Positions 6,780 through 9,538 of a stretch of 9,538 nucleotides of DNA are shown here, piece by piece. Source of the DNA: Candidatus Methanoperedentaceae archaeon (GTDB lineage Archaea > Halobacteriota > Methanosarcinia > Methanosarcinales > Methanoperedenaceae); contig DAHXMQ010000379.1 of NCBI GenBank assembly GCA_027371625.1, positions 1-9,538 of the forward strand, given 5' to 3'. The stretch's first letter is position 1; each line of letters begins with the position of its first letter. The notes beneath the pieces were generated by a model. That model ran no database searches. It was not told the origin of the DNA and was given only the letters and a program-made list of their open reading frames with translations. The translations under genes were made by a program, and so were the position numbers.

Positions 6780-7921
6780 TGGTTAAAGTTTCAATCGTAA
6801 AATGTGAAAATTACGACCACAACAGAGTAAAGAAAGCTATCCTTGAAAGCCTCGAGCTTATCGGAGGGCTCGGAAAAATAATAAAACCCGACGACAATGT
6901 AATGCTCAAGGTGAATGCCATCGCAGGATTTCCCCCGGAGCATGCTGCAACGACGCATCCTGCTGTCGTGGGCGCGATGGTTGAGATAGTAAAAGAAGCG
7001 GGCGGGATTCCATACGTCGGAGATAGCTCAGGAGCCTACGGCTTTACCGCGCAGGCACTTGAATTATCGGGAATAAAGAAAGCATGCGAGGAGCATGGCG
7101 GAAAACTCGTCAATTTCGAGTCCACAGGCACGTATGCCGTGAAATTAAACGGAAGGGTTCTTTCGAGTATAAATGTTGCAAAACCTGCGCTTGATTGCGA
7201 TGTACTTGTTTCCCTTCCCAAGATGAAAACGCACATGCTCACCAAATATACCGGCGCTGTTAAAAATTTCTTCGGCGTAATACCCGGAGGTGGAAAGGCT
7301 GCAATACACAGGATGGCGCCCACGGAAGAGAGCCTGAGCCACGCAGTCGTGGACATATACTCTGCACTCAAGCCAAAGCTTGCTGTTATGGACGGCATCG
7401 TGGGTATGGAAGGTGATGGCGCCACCAACGGTACTCCGATAGCTTCCAACGTTATTCTTTCAAGCATGGATTGCGTGGCTCTGGATGCCGTGGCGCCGGA
7501 GGTAATGGGATTTTCGCACAGGGATGTGCTGACGACATGCATTGCAGGTGAGAGGGGACTCGGCGTGGGAGAGCTTGACTGCATCGAGGTAGTTGGCGAG
7601 AAAATCAATGACGTTAGGCTTGGGTTTAAAAAACCAAGCCGCATATACTACAGGCTCCCGACTTTTCTTGGCAGATTCGTATTCAAGAACGCAGAGAACA
7701 TGTCAAGGGTGGAGATATCCAATGACTGCAGAAGATGCAGGATATGTGTTGAAAGCTGTCCCGTCTCGGCCATCACCCTTTTTCCATCTCCTCTTATTGA
7801 CCAGAAAAAGTGCATAAAATGCTACTGCTGCCATGAATTATGCAGGAGCGGCGCGGTAAAGCTGAAAACATCCTATTTAGGGAGGCGGCAGTTGAAGCGA
7901 TGGTATCCTGAAAGGCTTTAA
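6779..7921 (+). CDS. DUF362 protein with C-terminal double [4Fe-4S] ferredoxin domain
   Basis: The 380-residue product has an N-terminal DUF362 domain (about 1-300) and a two-cluster ferredoxin domain. The DUF362 core is visible around residues 145-165 as LPKMKTHMLTKYTGAVKNFFG, together with GDSSGAYG and DGIVGMEGDGATNGTP. Cluster 1 ligands are C317, C320, C323, C327 (followed by P), and cluster 2 ligands are C345, C348, C351, C355, where the usual proline after the last cysteine is R356. DUF362 proteins are widespread in anaerobes; they are taken to be electron-transfer or iron-sulfur-linked enzymes, but the reaction is not known to me. The protein is cytoplasmic, with no signal or membrane helix. 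It is coupled to surE by the shared TAATG, and its stop overlaps the next gene's TATA-like box. Confidence 0.88.
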   Translation: MVKVSIVKCENYDHNRVKKAILESLELIGGLGKIIKPDDNVMLKVNAIAGFPPEHAATTHPAVVGAMVEIVKEAGGIPYVGDSSGAYGFTAQALELSGIKKACEEHGGKLVNFESTGTYAVKLNGRVLSSINVAKPALDCDVLVSLPKMKTHMLTKYTGAVKNFFGVIPGGGKAAIHRMAPTEESLSHAVVDIYSALKPKLAVMDGIVGMEGDGATNGTPIASNVILSSMDCVALDAVAPEVMGFSHRDVLTTCIAGERGLGVGELDCIEVVGEKINDVRLGFKKPSRIYYRLPTFLGRFVFKNAENMSRVEISNDCRRCRICVESCPVSAITLFPSPLIDQKKCIKCYCCHELCRSGAVKLKTSYLGRRQLKRWYPERL

Positions 7922-7924
7922 TAT
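7917..7924 (+). promoter_or_regulatory. TATA-like box before the SecB-like gene
   Basis: TTTAATAT sits across the DUF362 stop codon, centred 33 bp before ATG 7954. A start of transcription near 7947 would leave a leader of about seven bases without a good ribosome binding site. This gives the small downstream gene its own promoter, although read-through from surE-DUF362 is also possible. Confidence 0.4.
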
Positions 7925-7953
7925 CTAAGGATGCAATATCAGCTTGAGAAAAC

Positions 7954-8415
7954 ATGATAGTGAACTTCCAGCTTACAAACGTAGAATCCAAGACATATTC
8001 TACAGCCGAGGATATTCGAAAATATAAGAATATCAATATAAACTACGATGTCAACCTTAAAAATCCCTCCATAGTGGTTCAGAGCACCCCTTTCGGGGAT
8101 AAATCCGTGCTGAGGGTTGAGTACACCTTTGCCATTAACTATCTCAGCCCGAATATAGGTCACATAAGGTTTGAGGGGCTTTCTGATTATTACAGCGATG
8201 AAGACCTAAAAGCCCTTAAAGAAAAGTGGGATGCGGGTAATGCGCCCGGCGATATCCAGAACGAGTTTGCCAATACCATGGTCGCGAACCTTGCGCCTCT
8301 GGCATTATTGCTCTCGAAGGCGCTCGGACTTCCTCCTTCCATGCCTGTTCCTGTGATTAATTTCCAGCAGCAGGTACAGAAGAAAAAGGAGGAGCCGACG
8401 TATTATCACGGGTAG
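7954..8415 (+). CDS. SecB-like small protein (possible preprotein/holdase chaperone fold)
   Basis: The 153-residue protein has no cysteine, signal peptide or membrane helix. The first 85 residues look like four alternating beta strands (VNFQLTNVESKTY, NININYDVN, SVLRVEYTFAINY, IGHIRFEGLSDYY). They are followed by a charged helix, then a long helix (NEFANTMVANLAPLALLLSK), and a Pro-rich turn PPSMPVPVINFQQQV. This order (four strands, helix, then a P-x-x-P-V-N-F segment) resembles bacterial SecB, whose C-terminal part reads LAPVNFDALF, and the SecB-like proteins known from some archaea. I infer a SecB-fold chaperone role, but the similarity is by eye and weak. The C-terminal tail is Lys/Glu rich and ends in YYHG. 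The 3' end of this gene is repeated downstream at 9141-9246. The gene is probably functional; the role is unproven. Confidence 0.55.
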   Translation: MIVNFQLTNVESKTYSTAEDIRKYKNININYDVNLKNPSIVVQSTPFGDKSVLRVEYTFAINYLSPNIGHIRFEGLSDYYSDEDLKALKEKWDAGNAPGDIQNEFANTMVANLAPLALLLSKALGLPPSMPVPVINFQQQVQKKKEEPTYYHG

Positions 8416-8417
8416 GG
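8329..8417 (+). repeat. Direct repeat copy 1 (3' end of the SecB-like gene)
   Basis: This 89-base stretch covers the last 28 codons and stop of the SecB-like gene and reappears at 9159-9246 in the same orientation. By eye, 82 of 88 aligned positions agree, with one single-base gap. Similarity fades upstream, where about 18 further bases (from 8310) are roughly 70% alike, and stops abruptly just after the stop codon. The two copies bracket the acylphosphatase-coiled-coil gene. Confidence 0.85.
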
Positions 8418-8433
8418 TATCCAGCCTACGATT

Positions 8434-8451
8434 GCGCCATTGCCAATGCGC
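8434..8451 (+). other. Short imperfect inverted repeat in the 8416-8560 spacer
   Basis: GCGCCATTGCCAATGCGC pairs GCGC-ATTG with CAATGCGC with one bulged C and almost no loop. No U-tract follows, so it is not a standard terminator. Apart from this and the promoter at 8528, the 145-base spacer shows nothing recognisable. Confidence 0.2.
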
Positions 8452-8527
8452 GGGTGTGTGGGTAATACGCCAATATGAATATTTTATTTGTAGCGTGCAC
8501 TTACAGGTCTCTGCACCTGAAGGTTAA

Positions 8528-8535
8528 TTTAATAT
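8528..8535 (+). promoter_or_regulatory. TATA-like box before the acylphosphatase-domain gene
   Basis: TTTAATAT is centred about 29 bp before ATG 8561 and no Shine-Dalgarno match follows, so a leaderless or nearly leaderless transcript is likely. It is the same 8-mer as the box before the SecB-like gene at 7917-7924. Confidence 0.45.
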
Positions 8536-8560
8536 GACATAACAGCCATGAGTAAAAGCA

Positions 8561-9064
8561 ATGCAGAAGTGCTATAACGTGATGGTGACTGGAAAAGTCC
8601 AGGATATTGGTTTAAGAAGCCTTATAGAAGACATTGCAAGGCTGCTTGACCTTAAAGGGTTTGCCTTTAACGACCCTGACGGTAGTGTCAAAATGGTCTG
8701 CTGTGGAGACTCCAGCGAAATCAGCAACTTTTTAAAAGAAATACAAATCAGAGGGGAGCAAAAGGGGGCATTAATCGAGGACATTAAAAAAGAAGAAATC
8801 CCTCATCATATTTATCTTCCGCAGAGGTTCATCAGGTTATATACCGACGAGCTTGCAGACATCAACAGAAAGCTGGACGTTGGGATTGGCATACTAAAAG
8901 ACATCAAAAGCGATACTTCTGCCCTTCCCGAAATCAACTCGAAGTTTGATTCATTTATTACTGAGCAGAAAGAGCACAATCAGTGGATGAAAGAGCACAG
9001 TCTATGGATGAAAGAGCATAACCAGCGCCTTGAAAAAATACTTGAAAGATTATCTGAAAAATAA
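8561..9064 (+). CDS. Acylphosphatase-domain protein with C-terminal heptad coiled coil
   Basis: The 167-residue protein joins an N-terminal acylphosphatase-like domain (about 4-90) to a C-terminal helical tail. The domain shows VTGKVQDIGLR (9-19), a variant of the canonical GxVQGVGFR, and FNDPDGSVKMVCCG (36-49), matching the xNxxDGSVE segment. The catalytic arginine (R19) and asparagine (N37) are both kept, so hydrolysis of acyl phosphates is possible, but the altered loop (DIG for GVG) leaves a binding or structural role open. Normal acylphosphatases are about 90 residues, so the tail is extra. From about 100 it is helical, and 137-157 holds three consecutive seven-residue repeats (KEHNQWM, KEHSLWM, KEHNQRL) followed by EKILERL, a good two- or three-stranded coiled coil. 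An ATG at 8548 is in another frame and soon stops, so 8561 is the start. Confidence 0.8.
   Translation: MQKCYNVMVTGKVQDIGLRSLIEDIARLLDLKGFAFNDPDGSVKMVCCGDSSEISNFLKEIQIRGEQKGALIEDIKKEEIPHHIYLPQRFIRLYTDELADINRKLDVGIGILKDIKSDTSALPEINSKFDSFITEQKEHNQWMKEHSLWMKEHNQRLEKILERLSEK
8969..9031 (+). repeat. Three 21-bp tandem repeats encoding heptads
   Basis: Three in-frame 21-base units begin AAAGAGCA and encode KEHNQWM, KEHSLWM and KEHNQRL. The unit length equals one coiled-coil heptad, so gain or loss of a unit would change coil length without breaking the frame. The third copy has diverged at its end. Confidence 0.8.
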
Positions 9065-9076
9065 AAATTAATCATC

Positions 9077-9082
9077 TTTTTT
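9077..9082 (+). terminator. T6 tract, possible archaeal terminator
   Basis: A run of six T lies 13 bases after the acylphosphatase-domain stop, in an A/T-rich stretch. Archaeal RNA polymerase can stop at T-runs without a hairpin. It is placed correctly for this gene, but a single T6 is weak support. Confidence 0.35.
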
Positions 9083-9140
9083 CAATAGCTTGTAGTTCTC
9101 TGCTCGTGTAGAATACAATACAATGAACGCCATTTTTTAT

Positions 9141-9246
9141 GCTCTCAAAGCGATGGAGCTTCCTCCTTCCATGCCTGTTCCTGTGATCAATTTCCAGCAG
9201 CAGGTGCAGAGGAAAAGGAAGAGCCGATGTATTATCACGGTTAGGG
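9141..9246 (+). pseudogene. Decayed duplicate of the 3' end of the SecB-like gene (direct repeat copy 2)
   Basis: This stretch matches the 3' end of the SecB-like gene, strongly from 9159 to 9246 (82 of 88 positions) and weakly from 9141. It keeps LPPSMPVPVINFQQQVQ in one frame (ATG 9153 onward), but a one-base loss before it and another in the Lys-rich tail shift the frame. The YYHG ending is therefore no longer read, and translation would run on to a TAG at 9261. There is no upstream part of the gene. It is a fragment, not a gene. It sits 76 bp after the acylphosphatase-domain stop. Confidence 0.8.
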
Positions 9247-9462
9247 CAGCGTCTGTCTTTTAGGCGTGGGCTTTTCTGGAAAGGGCGCCATCTGTGCGCC
9301 CGTTTTCTCCGCCTGTGCACGCACCCGCCATGTTTTCGGATTCGGATTTTTCATGGGTTTATTGGTTATGTGGGTTGGTGGGGACAGGGTGAGTAACATT
9401 AATCCCTAACTCCGCCAGATTTACGCACTATTTCTGAGAAATCCATCCACTCATACCGAAAT
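9247..9462. other. Non-coding stretch without recognisable features
   Basis: I see no convincing gene on either strand here. The minus-strand open frame covering 9072-9320 runs antisense through the repeat fragment and has an Arg/His-rich, low-complexity product, so it is probably chance. A small odd-centred palindrome, ATTTCT-G-AGAAAT (9430-9442), lies 53 bp before the terminal ORF. The stretch may hold the left end of the mobile element inferred at the window edge, but its boundary cannot be fixed from one side. Confidence 0.4.
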
Positions 9463-9463
9463 G

Positions 9464-9471
9464 CTTATATC
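9464..9471 (+). promoter_or_regulatory. TATA box (with BRE-like element) of the terminal ORF
   Basis: CTTATATC, preceded by the purine-rich CCGAAATG (a BRE-like element), is centred 27-28 bp before ATG 9495. This is textbook archaeal spacing for a leaderless transcript, and no Shine-Dalgarno sequence is present. Confidence 0.6.
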
Positions 9472-9478
9472 ATAGTAT

Positions 9479-9492
9479 TACGTATATACGTA
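9479..9492. promoter_or_regulatory. Perfect 14-bp palindrome, possible operator
   Basis: TACGTATATACGTA is its own reverse complement. It occupies the space between the TATA box and the start codon, where a bound dimeric protein would block transcription initiation. It could be an operator for the ORF's own product or a host repressor. Its AT-rich, simple make-up means chance cannot be excluded. Confidence 0.45.
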
Positions 9493-9494
9493 TC

Positions 9495-9538
9495 ATGGAA
9501 CTTCCTGACTGGGTACTGAAACATAAGGCAAAAGGTAC
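9495..9538 (+). CDS. N-terminus of a probable DDE transposase (cut by window edge)
   Basis: Fourteen codons are visible: MELPDWVLKHKAKG and on to the edge. The opening (ELPxWVLKxKxKGxE-type) recalls the N-termini of DDE transposases common in Methanosarcina-like genomes. I base this on memory of that pattern, and 14 residues are too few for proof. A well-placed promoter and the neighbouring gene debris fit a mobile element starting near here. If wrong, it is simply the 5' end of an unidentified gene with a strong leaderless promoter. Confidence 0.45.
   Translation, partial: MELPDWVLKHKAKG

Noticed and set aside
7036..7644. Long minus-strand open frame (about 200 codons) inside the DUF362 gene
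   Set aside because: It lies wholly antisense to a gene with clear domain motifs, has no ribosome binding site, and its Ser/Thr/Pro-rich product looks like a reverse-frame shadow.
7931..7957. Eight-codon leader peptide (MQYQLEKT) overlapping the SecB-like start by ATGA
   Set aside because: The likely transcription start, judged from the TATA box at 7917-7924, is near 7947, downstream of this ATG, so it would not be in the mRNA of that promoter.
1..9538. CRISPR array, tRNA or rRNA genes
   Set aside because: I looked for regularly spaced direct repeats and for tRNA-like or rRNA-like conserved segments and saw none; the only repeats are the 21-bp coding units and the duplicated gene end.

Overview
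The window looks like euryarchaeal chromosome, most likely from a Methanosarcinales-type methanogen or ANME relative such as Candidatus Methanoperedens. That lineage guess is inference. The archaeal assignment rests on an S17e ribosomal protein gene, an EndoQ-type nuclease, archaeal TATA-like boxes about 26 bp before several start codons, and strong GAGGTGA-type ribosome binding sites.

Layout. Positions 2-370 (+) hold the 3' end of argH (arginine biosynthesis). Its stop codon abuts, tail to tail, the stop of a minus-strand surface-anchored beta-propeller (PD40) gene at 371-1550, which is split by a frameshift at an 8-base homopolymer. From 5840 down to 1589 runs a tightly packed minus-strand cluster: a two-helix membrane protein, ribosomal protein S17e, dapA, dapB, a nitroreductase, a TusA/SirA-type sulfur carrier, and endonuclease Q. 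Gaps between most of these genes are 2-24 bp or small overlaps, so they probably form one or two operons linking lysine/cell-wall precursor synthesis (dapAB) with redox, sulfur-transfer and DNA-repair functions.

A divergent intergenic region (5841-5993) separates this cluster from a plus-strand pair, surE and a DUF362/double-[4Fe-4S] protein, whose stop and start codons overlap (TAATG). Next come a SecB-fold-like small protein (7954-8415) and an acylphosphatase-domain protein with a C-terminal heptad-repeat coiled coil (8561-9064).

The right end is the accessory part. A frameshifted second copy of the 3' end of the SecB-like gene lies at 9141-9246, so near-identical direct repeats bracket the acylphosphatase-coiled-coil gene. 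After about 200 bp with no recognisable gene there is a well-formed promoter with a perfect 14-bp palindrome. It leads into the first 14 codons of an ORF that resembles the N-terminus of archaeal DDE transposases. The most interesting signals are this repeat-bracketed cassette, the homopolymer frameshift in the surface protein, and the TusA-EndoQ coupling.
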